This document shows positions 10,701 to 21,600 of a stretch of 64,000 nucleotides of DNA, one piece after another; position 1 is the stretch's first letter, and every line of letters starts with the position of its first letter. The translations under genes and the position numbers were made by a program. The stretch is from positions 14,700,330-14,764,329 of the forward strand of contig JABBOT010000001.1 in NCBI GenBank assembly GCA_016165875.1, in the 5' to 3' direction. This DNA is from Acanthopleura granulata (Eukaryota; Mollusca; Polyplacophora; Chitonida; Chitonidae). Below the pieces are notes generated by a model. It saw only the letters and a list, made by a program, of their open reading frames with translations. It was not told the origin of the DNA and did no database searches.

Positions 10701-12395
10701 GTCCATCGTCACGTGAAATATTCTTGAGTGTGGTACACAACACAATCCAGTAAATAAAATAGTAGTAAAGCCTGAAATCCGGCAATACCTGTCACTTTGT
10801 ATGATATCTCCTGAACTGCTGAGCTGAATTAATTTATACAGACTTGATCTGAAGCTAAGTCACAAAAGGCTTAAGAACACATTGACTTTTTGGATTTGTT
10901 TCTTTTTTCATTTGTCCTGGCCGTTTGGTGTCATAAGAATGTTGACATATGTTTTGGTCCTAAACCTTTCCTTATAGGTATTTATTTTAACTCTCTTGTG
11001 GTTTAGTGGAGCATCAGTGAATGTCTGTGAGTTTCCATTAATACGTATATATGATGTACAATGTGAGTGCATGTGTAGTTGGTTTTGCCTTTGTTCTGGA
11101 TTGCACTGTGCTCCTGTTTGGTCCTATATGTGGCCGTAGTGCGTGTACCTGACTCTCCTGTAGTCACTGATTGTGATTTGTCCTCATTCCGTAGGTTAAA
11201 GGACCTGACTACTCGCTCCCCAGTGATGCTGTTTATGAAGGGTGACCCAGAGACACCAAGGTGTGGCTTCAGCAGAAAGATCATAGACATACTGAAAAAT
11301 ACTGGGTAAGGCATTAATGGTGTAACTCAAATCCTCCTGCAAATTCTACATTGTAAACCACTAGAGAATAGACTGAAACGTCGCAGATTATACGTGCACC
11401 AAAAGACTCTGAACGGGGCAGCACTCCAAGAGGCATTGAGCCTCACACATACACACTTTGGGTAACCTGGCAAACTGAAAAGAGTCCAGCTTTCACAACC
11501 TTACAGATATTACCAACCTTAAGCCTGCTTACTGTATTTCAACTTAAGTTAAGCGTTAACATTTTGCTTGATTCTGATTGATTCATCCACATGATATGGC
11601 CACTTATGTTTTTTTTTTGAAGTTCGATTAATGTTTAATCAGAAAAACTTCAGTGTTGGCATCGAAAGGATCATTTTAAAGCCTTATGTGCTTCTGGAAT
11701 CTTTACAGGCTAATCTTTAGGTGAAATGCTGTACATGTATTTATGTTGTTGTTTTTTTCATCCCACATACGTTTAACAGTAATAAACATGTAATATTTTG
11801 TATGCTTCATCGTTTTACATTATTTGGATGCGTCTGTGTTTTTAGGGTGAAGTATGACACGTTCGATATACTGACAGATGAAGAAGTGCGGCAAGGGTTG
11901 AAAACATATTCTAATTGGCCAACCTATCCTCAGCTCTATGTGAATGGCGAGTTGATTGGTGGGCTGGATATTGTAAAGGTAGTTAACAGCAGTTGTATGT
12001 AGATCATGGATTTCTTCAAGAAACGTTGTTCCAGAATGCCTGTGAAATGTAGCTGTAGGTATTTAATAATTCTCCACACAAATTCCATGTCTTTGATGCA
12101 ACTGATGCCCTGTCTCTTTGATACAAATTTATTGAACGCTGTTGTCAAAAAACAAAATAATAAAAATATTTTTTGATCTTTGATCTTGCAGTGCCGATAT
12201 CTATCATTTATCATTTGTAGCAGGTGAGAAAATTATTTGCAAAGTCTATTTGAAGCAACAAACATTCATGTCCAAATGATGGCCTAGAGAACACCATTGT
12301 TTTCAAGTCATTTCAAATTCACCTGCTTCTGTTTTCAGGAATTGGCAGAATCTGGTGAATTGAAGAATATGTTAGCCGATGACCAATCGTTGTAA
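4769..12395 (+). CDS. GLRX3: Glutaredoxin-3 / PICOT, multidomain monothiol glutaredoxin
   Basis: Cytosolic/nuclear iron-sulfur cluster trafficking protein (partner of BOLA2 in animals). Exons: 4769-4842, 5234-5339, 7040-7114, 7647-7763, 8868-8952, 9295-9384, 10081-10222, 11195-11305, 11846-11978, 12339-12395 (stop TAA). Phases close and give 329 aa; human GLRX3 has 335. Residues 1-110 form the thioredoxin domain with a WAPQC site, so the first redox Cys is absent, as in known PICOT proteins. Residues 111-124 form a Pro/Lys-rich linker (KPPKPPKE). Glutaredoxin domain 1 has CGFS at 152-155 and [18 protein letters not shown]; domain 2 has CGFS at 253-256 and [18 protein letters not shown]. The start codon lies in a clean exon (caagcATGG). 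The intron after exon 4 begins with an array of repeated splice donors. Introns also hold SINE fragments and a 30-bp minisatellite. Confidence 0.96.
5731..6062 (-). repeat. Two tandem tRNA-like SINE heads in GLRX3 intron 2
   Basis: On the minus strand two similar blocks occur head to tail. One (about 6062-5940) has a perfect tRNA B-box (GGTTCAAATCC) preceded by TAGTGTAGTAGC and an internal ACTCAAACCCCTGAGA. The other (about 5862-5731) has TAGTGGTAAAGGCG, ACTCAAAACCCTGAGA and TTTCAAATCCC. Both look like polymerase III promoter heads of a tRNA-derived SINE, joined by a non-tRNA body. Neither is expected to be a functional tRNA gene, since no clean cloverleaf or 3' end is visible. Confidence 0.6.
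6660..6866. repeat. 30-bp minisatellite in GLRX3 intron 2 (about 7 units)
   Basis: The unit reads ccccctcagaattcatgg followed by c/t atgttga a/c att. Seven nearly identical units occupy 6660-6866, with two sub-variants (gcatgttg, then gcttgttg) grouped along the array. Because 30 is a multiple of three, several frames on both strands stay open, so the apparent proteins here are artefacts. Each unit contains ttccccctcag, which resembles a 3' splice site. A 32-bp direct repeat (about 6968-7026) lies just downstream, close to the exon 3 acceptor at 7039. Confidence 0.9.
7730..8450 (+). repeat. Donor-site minisatellite spanning the exon 4/intron 4 junction of GLRX3
   Basis: The end of exon 4 (about 22 nt, ccacccaaaccccaaagag) plus about 25 nt of intron (gtgagtcttactgcagccag) is repeated about 15 times with period near 47 bp. 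Exon-intron-like junctions fall at 7764, 7812, 7859, 7906, 7953, 8000, 8045, 8102, 8151, 8200 and 8249, then more degenerate ones to about 8435. At least six copies keep a perfect GAG|GTGAGT; others are mutated (7812 has TT, 8102 has AT). The first junction, 7764, is phase 0 and consistent with the homologous protein, so it is taken as the authentic donor. Confidence 0.9.
10258..10378 (+). repeat. Two degenerate (AAATA)n-type stretches in GLRX3 intron 7
   Basis: Two runs of aaataaataaataa (about 10300-10320 and 10355-10372) are joined by related text (ctaggtgagcatggtgata / ccagatgaccatggtgaat). They look like a short tandem duplication carrying simple AAAT tails, possibly SINE tail remnants. 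Confidence 0.5.
10640..10770 (+). repeat. SINE-A fragment (body and 3' tail)
   Basis: Contains cctgtggatg, ggctctgtctggtt, cccaccataatgctg and gtgaaatattcttgagtg, in the same order as the better copies at 20985-21232 and 62728-62930. It lies in GLRX3 intron 7. The tRNA-like head is not recognisable. Confidence 0.7.
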
Positions 12396-13730
12396 AGTGA
12401 ACTGAGAGTGGGGAAGGAATACTTTCACGATTTCTCCAGGGACATTTTACTCTCTTGATTGACATCAATCATGGATTACTCGTAGCTCATCAGACCAGTG
12501 CCCGCCTTGCGTATTGGAAAAGATGGAAGTGGTTATCTCCCTTGTTATGGTTCACCCAGTAGAGGGCAACTTTGTTTCTGGTCCTAATCACAGTCTCCAG
12601 TTTGTGAATTTTTGTTTCTAAATTTTAATTGCAAATGAAAAGCCTAAGAGAGATTAAAATGCTATGCCACATTGCCATAACTTTTTTCCATGTTTTACGT
12701 CTTCCCACAAGGTGCCATAACTCACTTCAGCCTTAAAGCCTGTCACTTTTGTGGTTGTGTGATAAAATCCAGCTGGTTGACTTGCTCACAGCTTGTTGTG
12801 AGACGGCTTTTCATTTTTTTGTTTTTATTTTCTGAGGCAGAGGTATCGGCTGGGATCTACACTCACTCCAGAGAATATGTATCATTGCAGATGTGTGTAA
12901 TCCTCAGCATGACTATTACCCCTTTCAGATAAAGTAAATTCAAATACCGGTAGTGCTAATTATTTCAGAAAAGGTTATATATTTTTATGAAAATGGATGG
13001 AATATGTTTAATATTCAAGGCATGATACATGTTTTTTGTTCATTTGACACATTAGTTGTTGGTGTGATCCAGAAATAATACTGTCCTATCTTTGAAAGGC
13101 ATCAGCTTGTCTTCTACATTTGCAGAGGTCATATCTATGAATAGGATGAATTGTGGCCATTGGTTGTGCAGGTATGCATGGAAATGTGTTGATATCATCA
13201 GATCTGGATGAAAACGTGGTTGAGCATTCTAGACCAGAAGACTAACTCCTTAATTCATGACATTGTGGTGTACAGTATTATTGGTATTAACATGTCCAGA
13301 GAGAGACTGATTTAGAAATGTTTTTTTGGGGGAGACAGGATAAGGTCATTGCGCATTTCAGAGTGGGATTTTTCTGTTTTCAGCTGACAGCCAAATAATA
13401 AGCTACCTATTTCTCTGTCCATAGTCAAAGAGAATGATTCGGTTAAGTATTAAAGTTTTGATATTGCCACAAGAAATATAAGAAAGATAACCACGGTGTT
13501 GTGGCCATGAAAAAATGCAAGAAATTAACATGAAAATATGTTAATTGGTTATATTTGTAATTGGATGGTGATTGGTAAACCGGGTCAGGTCTGATGCTCT
13601 AATTGTCATGCATGCATGGAATTGTTACACAGATTAAATGGATGTGGTTGTGGTACATGACAGAAGAGCTTAGCCAAGTTTGTCAGTTGTCATCTGACAG
13701 TTCAATAAAGATGAGATCAAACACTACTTA
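12396..13730 (+). other. GLRX3: Probable 3' UTR of GLRX3
   Basis: After the TAA stop there is no further coding exon of the family. Candidate poly(A) signals are ATTAAA near 12654 and a canonical AATAAA at 13704-13709. The second would give a 3' UTR of about 1.3 kb. The 3' end is inferred from signals only. A near-match to the CTCF core (ccagtagagggcaac, about 12556) lies inside. Confidence 0.5.
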
Positions 13731-14300
13731 ATTATTAATTTTTTCATTTATTTGTCGCTGTGAGTTGTCTGGTTTTTGATATCTGATATATGTGTCAGGT
13801 AATTTGCCACAAACCTAGTGATATTCAGTGATATTAACCCAATGACTACCCACATCTCTACACTTAAAGCCGCTGGCCTATGATAAACATAATTTGTTAA
13901 TATACCTGTTTATTATTTGATGCCTATATATGTGTATGGGTTTTGTTTGACATCATTTGATTCTAATAATTGGACTTTCCAAACAATGAAGAGGGCAGAA
14001 AACACACGTGGTTTCCACATCATATAGGCCTTCATATGTCTTCCCACAAGGTGCCATAACTCACTTCAGCCTTAAAGCCTGTCACTTTTGTGGTTGTGTG
14101 ATAAAATCCAGCTGGTTGACTTGCTCACAGCTTGTTGTGAGACATAATAAACATAATTTGCTAATATACCTGTTTATTATTTGATGCCTACATATGTGTA
14201 TCGGTTTTGTTTGACATCATTTGATTCTAATAATTGGACTTTCCAAACAATGCAGAGGGCAGAAAACACACGTGGTTTCCACATCATATAGGCCTTCATA
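12698..14300 (+). repeat. Nested duplication: a 155-bp repeat interrupted by a copy of an upstream 104-bp segment
   Basis: Segment 13882-14037 recurs at 14146-14300 with few mismatches (aaacacacgtggtttccac and neighbours). Between the two copies, 14038-14142 is a near-identical copy of 12698-12801 (ttcccacaaggtgccataac ... cagcttgttgtgagac). Junctions share short microhomology (gtcttccc on the left, gagac on the right). Confidence 0.85.
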
Positions 14301-15399
14301 TCCATACAAGCAGTGTCCAAATGGAAACATGCCTTGAAGAAAGGTACAGCCTTCACCTTGTTAGCCTGAAGCCTAGGATCAAGCCTGAGCAAGGTTAGCT
14401 TAAACAAATGGTATTCAGATACATGCTCCCTTGACGAAATAGCCTACAGGTTGACACTGTTTTGGGGTTGGTTGTACTAGGTGTCATTGGCGTGACATTT
14501 CATTCCTGTCCTGTGCGACGGATGCTCTGGTGACACAGGTGATGGATGGTGAAATATTTGTGATGTGATCATGAAATATTTTGTCAAAGTGATGGTATTT
14601 ATAGGGTCACTATGCTAATTGTACCAGTAAGTTACCATCCAAACTGTCAAGCCTGCCCCCATTTCAAACAGTTTGGAGGCCAAAGTCCAAGTCCAAAACC
14701 CACACCAGTATTGGAATCTAAAATATATATACTTTCCCTAATTTTTTGCAGAAGCTTTCTTTAGTACAGTTGAATGAAAAAGATAAACTTGTAGATTCCG
14801 TGCTCTCTTTGTCCCTTGGACCGTGGTGTCAGTAGCAGGCTTGCTGGTGGGACAGTTCTGAAGTGAGGGTCTAACATTCTTTGAAGACATTTGTTAATTT
14901 ACTTTATGATCTAAAACGATGTGAAGGGTTGTTTTAATAAGGTAACAACACTCCAGTTGGCAGTGGTATCAGTTGAAATACTGCAGCGCGCTCCATTTAG
15001 ATATGGTGATAGGCGGAAAGCTACAGAATGAACGACAAGAAAATTGTGCGGCTGATTTAGCTGCTTAGACACGGATCCTTACCTGAACAGTTTGAAAGAG
15101 AAAGCAACGACCTATCATTCATAAAAACGCAATAAAAATCTGGGTTATTTACGTTTAGCCGACCTGTACTAGTTTTTTTTTTTTTTTTTTTGGTTTATCG
15201 TCACTTAATGTTAAGAAGTGGTAAATTATTAAAATAACAGTTTAAAGTTCAACTGGTCGAGCTCATTGAAATCACATGGCTTTCATCAGGTTTAATTTTT
15301 GTCATCCTTTGTTTGAAGGTATGTTGACGTACGACACTAGGTAAGGTCTACTCACTTGGGTAGCGCACAAGCGCACTTCAGGGCGTTGAGGGATATGTT

Positions 15400-15604
15400 T
15401 ATAATTTCGCCACCGATTGTAACCACCAGAGGGCAGTATTCACCTTATTGACCAATGGCAGAAGCGCACGTTGTCTGAGTGGGCGAGACTGCTGGTTTCC
15501 GGGCCGGGGAAAACAATCCCACACATGGAGTAGGTTCGATCGGATTGACACTGGAGACATCGACAGAACAGCTGGACCAGCAGAAACAGCGGTAAACTGC
15601 CACC
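15400..15604 (+). promoter_or_regulatory. ERGIC1: ERGIC1 promoter and 5' UTR region with CTCF-, NF-Y- and ETS-like sites
   Basis: Just upstream of the ERGIC1 start lies ccaccagagggcagta (15423-15438), which fits the CTCF core consensus at every position. A CCAAT box is at 15452-15456 and an ETS core (TTCCGG) at 15497-15502, in locally GC-richer DNA. No TATA box is obvious. The spacing fits a TATA-less housekeeping promoter with transcription starting somewhere in 15460-15590. The start site is inferred. Confidence 0.5.
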
Positions 15605-18600
15605 ATGCAGTTTGATATTCGCCGGTGAGTTGTTCCAGCCGTGTGGATAAAAACACAATACCGTTTAGATCTTGAAAGCCCTCGAAGGACTATGCATACA
15701 AATCGGAAGACTGAAAATATACTTTTTTCCCAGACTTGTTGCAACATCGAGAGAGTTGTCTGTCAACATTGCTGCACGTTTTATTTTGATATTACAAAAA
15801 GTGCTATCTTTTCATCGTGTTTTGAACAGTGTGAAATAAAATGCCTATAAGTATCGTATGTGGCAGGCCTGTAACTTTAGCAGATTTTGTCAGATTTGTG
15901 AACCTTAGTCTTGCAGATCAGGCAGTCATTATAAACTTCCAAGACTTCCAGTTCCATTCACAGTTTTCATAACATACACGTGAACACTAACTGTACTGTG
16001 CAGGTGTGTAGACCAGCGACATGTAGTCTGTCTGCGCATTTCTCAACAGGCTGAAATATATCTTGGAAGCTGGAGAACTGTAAATTGCTATGTTACATAT
16101 ACAAGGATTACACATCCCATATTTTATTAGTACCAGTTCTCAAGTGGAACAGGACTCCGACGTTATATATCTGGTACTTTCCATATAGCTATGCTAAATG
16201 CAGTCTAAATTACTGTTTTCCCAAAATATTCTTTGTGCAACATTGACTTAAACATATGTTGATTTTGAAGTACACAATAAGCCGAAGGCGTGTAGTGTGT
16301 AACATACAATCATGTAGACAAGCTTCTGCAGGTATAAAAAGAGAAGTTAAAAAAAGAGGAAAAAAAAAACAATGAGAAAATAAAGTAGTGATGCAATTCT
16401 TAGAAAATATAAAGATGAGAAAATACAATACAGAAAGAACTGGTTGAGAGGACACATGAATATCAAAAGAAAAGCTAGGAACAGTATGTTTGGAAAGTAG
16501 TGTTAAAATTGGTATTAAACTAGAATGTGTGTCATTATAAGCCGTCTTCTTTGTGCCGCTTTGGCTGAGAGGGTGACTTTTTACCCCTTACACAGAGCTC
16601 AGGTCATAAGTGTAAGATAACAAGATGATATTATATACAATTAATAATTATGATCCTGGTTATAACTGTAGCAGTCCTATCTAAGAAAGTAATTGTACAC
16701 GAATCGAGAAATTGTTGCTGATATGAGAGTGGTGAACTTTATCAATGAAGGAAACCAGAATGAAGCACTGATCTATGCCAAGTACATGACAAAACTCCTG
16801 AACTAAAGCTCCAGCCAAACCAGTAAGAGTTGCATTGAATGGGCTCATACCCTTATTATGTTAATCCTTAAGCTGACCAACACAGCAAGGGCATGCTAAA
16901 CTACATCACTTGTGGGAAATGTACTGTGCGGATTTGGTGATCTCCATTAAGATGTCATGGTGAACTCTATTGATAATGTAACATGCATTTTCCAAGATGT
17001 GTAGAGCACTGTGTAATAAATGGAAAACAAAAGACCAGTTGATGAGTATGGCACCTTCTGGTATGGAAGACTATTGTCAATATATATGTCTACTGTATAA
17101 CTATATCAATATTCCACCATGGGACTGCCAGTGGCTGTAAAACAGTTTCCATAACCACTATCAGCAACATTGTGTAAACATTCACATACATGTTTTGAAG
17201 AATTTGTAAAATTTGAAGCAGTTACAGTCATTTTTTCCCTGCCAGTATGCAATATATTACAGAGAAGAAGCATTATGCATGTGGTTAATACACCACGTGT
17301 CACTTGAATATGCTTTGTTGTCACACATTTGATATTCATTTTATACCTACCTGTAGCATTGTAGTTTGAAGAGCTTTCAAAATCTACACCTCAATAAAAG
17401 CCCAAACTGTTTCCTGTTTCAAGATACTGAGATCTGACAGAAATCATGTTATGGTGAAGGAGCCATTGTTCAGATTAACTCCATCAGGTAAAACAATTAT
17501 GTGTTGTAAATTAGAAAAGCCTGCAAATTAGGCTAACTGTAATCTTGTAGGCCTGAAGCAAATGAAACCAAAACATTAACTTGCAGTACATTTTCCTGTG
17601 TTCATTGGGCTCAACTCAACCATCTGCCAGCACTCAGAAAAGGGTCTTAATCTTCATATTTTCCATAATGTTATGATCCCAATTTTCTTCTTCAGCAAGA
17701 ATTAATAAAATGTGGGATGGATTCCCCACAGACATAAACAGTTTCTTTTATTGATGGGATCCATTTACATCTATCAAAGAATTTTCAAGGATGGCCCTGT
17801 TAACTATATAAACCATTACCATTTAAAGCAACAGCAGTTACTTAAAATTCAAGTACATTCGATACATTTTTTTTGGAACAATGAAACATTTACAGTAATG
17901 TGCAGAAAGTCTTGCTGAATCTCAACTGTTATCTTTACACTGATCATTGAAGCGCGAAGTGCTGGCCCCAGTTAAATGTATGTGAGTCATATAGAAGAAA
18001 AAAACAGTGCCTATACATGTACCGCCATTTGATAATTTGTATGAACTAAATTTACGCGTGTCAGCAATTATCATGTGACGTGCACTTGCTCGTGGATTAA
18101 GTGTTGCCCTGCCTGAGCGGGTTGCCCTTTGACCATGCTTGAGGTGAAGCGGCATGCTGGAGTCTGAATGTTTTAGTCATGAGGATGTCAGGCCCAGTTT
18201 TCTCATGACGCATAAAGCTGATGGGCATTGAAGAAGTGATTCTGTGTTCTTAGGTAGATATACAGGGTTATACCTTGATCAATAAAATAATTTCTTGGCA
18301 ACAATTTAACGTGGGTAAGTAAACCAAGCTGTCAGTAACACATGTATTTACTTTTGTGTACCTTAAAGTACAGGTGTAGCTTGGTCGTGTGCATGTATGG
18401 TGGAGTCGGTCTTCAGTCTGAAGTACATGTATTTTAGAATGCTGAGTCGCATACCAAAGTTTAAGAGGCCTCTCATTTGGCTTTTTATTTAAAGTCATAT
18501 TTAAACAGTCTTTTTACACCTAAAATGACAACTTTACATTCATGTATTAGATAGAGCCTTTGCATTGAAATTATTTATTTTTGTACTGCATTTCCTGAGT

Positions 18601-21600
18601 TGCTCAACTTTATTACAATACTGCATTTTTTATTAAAGAGCAGCACCAGTATGATTGATGTGTAATAATTGCTTGACTGTAGCAGATGCTCAGGTGTAGA
18701 GTCTGTTGCTCAATGCTTGACTGTACATGGACATGCATATTGATTTGTGCGGCGTGCACATCGTGTGCATCCATGGGAATAGAAAACTGTTTGTGGCTAA
18801 GTTAATGTTCTCTCAGCAGGGTATAATTTTCTGATGTACCAGTACTTGAACAGCTTGAAATGGCACCAGGTGTCTCCGCGATTAGCTGTGGATTTGGAGT
18901 GTAATTCAGGACACATGGCTGATAGGCTGAAAGTGTACTGGGTATGATTGAAGCCTGGTGGGAGTCCTCTGAATCTTTAAACATTGAAGACACCCATGGG
19001 TATTAAAGACCTACATGTAGTTGTCATGCTCCAGCATTCTGTGTACAAGAAGTAAAGAAGCCTTAAATGCTTTTTTTGGTAATACTTACAGTGTTATAGT
19101 AAGACTAGCAAATAGACAGTTCCCATTGGCTCGCAACTCATTCATGTCAGTTTTTAGTTGTCAGTCCAGTATTTTCATAGGTCTCGCGATAGTTGTTGTA
19201 TAGTTTGAAAAGTACTGATGTTACGTATACTGGTATAAAATATGTTTAAGAAATAATGGCTGCTGTGATAACTGTGGGGAAAAAGGAAGCGTCAATTGTT
19301 TTTGGAGGAGGCTTTATGCCGAGTTCAAAAACAATGAACTTTTCCTTTTTATAGGCAGTGAATGAAGCCATTATTTCTATTCTAACCCATCACCTCATCA
19401 TGTACGTTTTACATTAATTTTCAGTTTTTATTCCTTTCCTATTTTTCAAATTGATACCTATTCACCCCTTTATTTTGAATACATTTGTCTTGCCTGGAAG
19501 GTTCCAAGGGAGTGTCCATGTAAAACAACCACTGGGTTCATGTTTTGTATATTGTGTTTTTATTTATATTATCTTATACATATATCCTGCAGAGCTCAGA
19601 ATGGAATTTCAGGAAAAAAAAATGTACCTTTTTTCGATGTCATGACATCTGAGTGTAAAGTGCTAAAAGCGAATCTGTAAAAGTGATACATGAGGTAGCA
19701 CTTTCATCACTGAAAGAAATCCTGATGTTTTGTAGCTATATAAAGTATATGAATGGTAAAAGTAATCAACCAGGTAAACTAGTTCACATCCCTTCATTTA
19801 AGTAAACAGCATGACAGAATGTTATTCCTGAAGGTAAATGTACAGGTCTGTATGTTGCATTATACATGCTCTCGATGTTATTTGTAAGGTTATCTCTACT
19901 TTAATAATATGTATATTTGCACACAGGCTGCAATTATCCGCGGGATAGAATTGTCTGTATTTTTTTGATTTTAAGGCGGCTCGTAGAAATAAATTCGTAA
20001 CACCGTCACTAATTCTTTGATCCTGTTTCCTACTGAATGTCACTCTCCAGCTTCGTAGCCTCAAATTTAACATCTTGATGTACATATGCGGGCCCCGGTT
20101 GTTCAGAAAGGTGTTAGCGACTAACCCTGGGTTAAATCTGCTAACCTGGGTTAAATTTGTGTTGTTCAAAGCAGAGTTGAAGTTAACCCTGGGTTTAATT
20201 GGTCCTTCATAGATGAAGGTGGATTAAATGATTTACTCCTTACTATTTTTACATTATTCATGACTTATGTAACATCAATTAAATTTTTTTTGTTATTATA
20301 AACTACATGTACATGTATACTGATTTTGGAAAAATAAATGATATGTGGAATGCATGGTGCATATATAAACAGTGAAAAGCATAAAGGGGAATGAGCAGCT
20401 GGGGTGGCAACATAGTCCAACAATTGTTGCAATTGGTGTATCATTTATAATTCTTTTTTGTTCAGGAAAGATAGGAGACACAAAAATGAATGTGGTTTTC
20501 ATGAGGTTTTATAAGATGCACTATCTTCATAAACAGGCTATCACAGTGTACATGTATTTTTTCCATTGTTGCCATGGCACACACTTGAACTCTCTATGCC
20601 TACAACCTCCACAGTCTTTAAATTGACCAATCATAACTAATGATATGAAGAATGCAATCATTTAACCCTGGGTTAGCAAACACAATGCCTAACCTATGGT
20701 TCAGCAACGCAGATTTAGCCCGGTGTTAGCTAACCCTGGGACAAGCCATTTTACCAATTATTAGCGCTATCCCTAGATTAAAGTTAACCCTTCCTTTAAC
20801 TAGATTGCATGACAGATGGTGATGTCACATTTCTTTTCATACGGGCATGTGGCATGTGCTGCATTAACGCATCCTCCCTTTCGATATGTGAGGTTGGAAC
20901 AATACAACTGAACTATGATATTCCTCACTGACAACAGTGTTCTGTTGCGAAAATATTCACTGCATATATGCTATGGTTGATTAGTGCGCTAGCTCAGCTT
21001 AATGACCCAGAATCCTCCAACCAATGCGGTCGGAGTGAGTTCCAAGTCCAGCTCTTGCTGGCTTCCTCTCCGGCCACAAGTGGGAAGGTGTGCACGCAAC
21101 CTGCTGATGGTTGTGGGTTTCCTCCAGGCTCAGCCCAGTTTCCTCCCACCATAATGCTGGCTGCTGTCATATAAGTGAAATATTCTTGAGTATGGCATAA
21201 AACATCAATGAAATAAATAAATAAAAATAAAGTTGGATGTTATTTATTAGTTCTATTTATGAACCTGTATGGTTCCATATAATCTTACTTTGAACATCCA
21301 AGGAACTGTCGACCTCTGGCATGCTATTGCTCATACATATATCAATCAGACTCTTGAATGCTATTATACTTACCTGTCTACATATTGTACATTATTCATG
21401 GCGTATACTAGAGCACTGTAACAGCTTTCATTCTTGGAGTGCCAGGACTGTATGTTCTTTTATGATTGAAGATAATGCTCGTTCAAGTAGGATGAAATAT
21501 AAAGAGTGTAAGCTTAATTACAGTTTTACAACATATGACAAATTAGAAGTATTTTTCTTCAATTTTTTACACTGAATGTATTTATCTGATATGTCATGAG

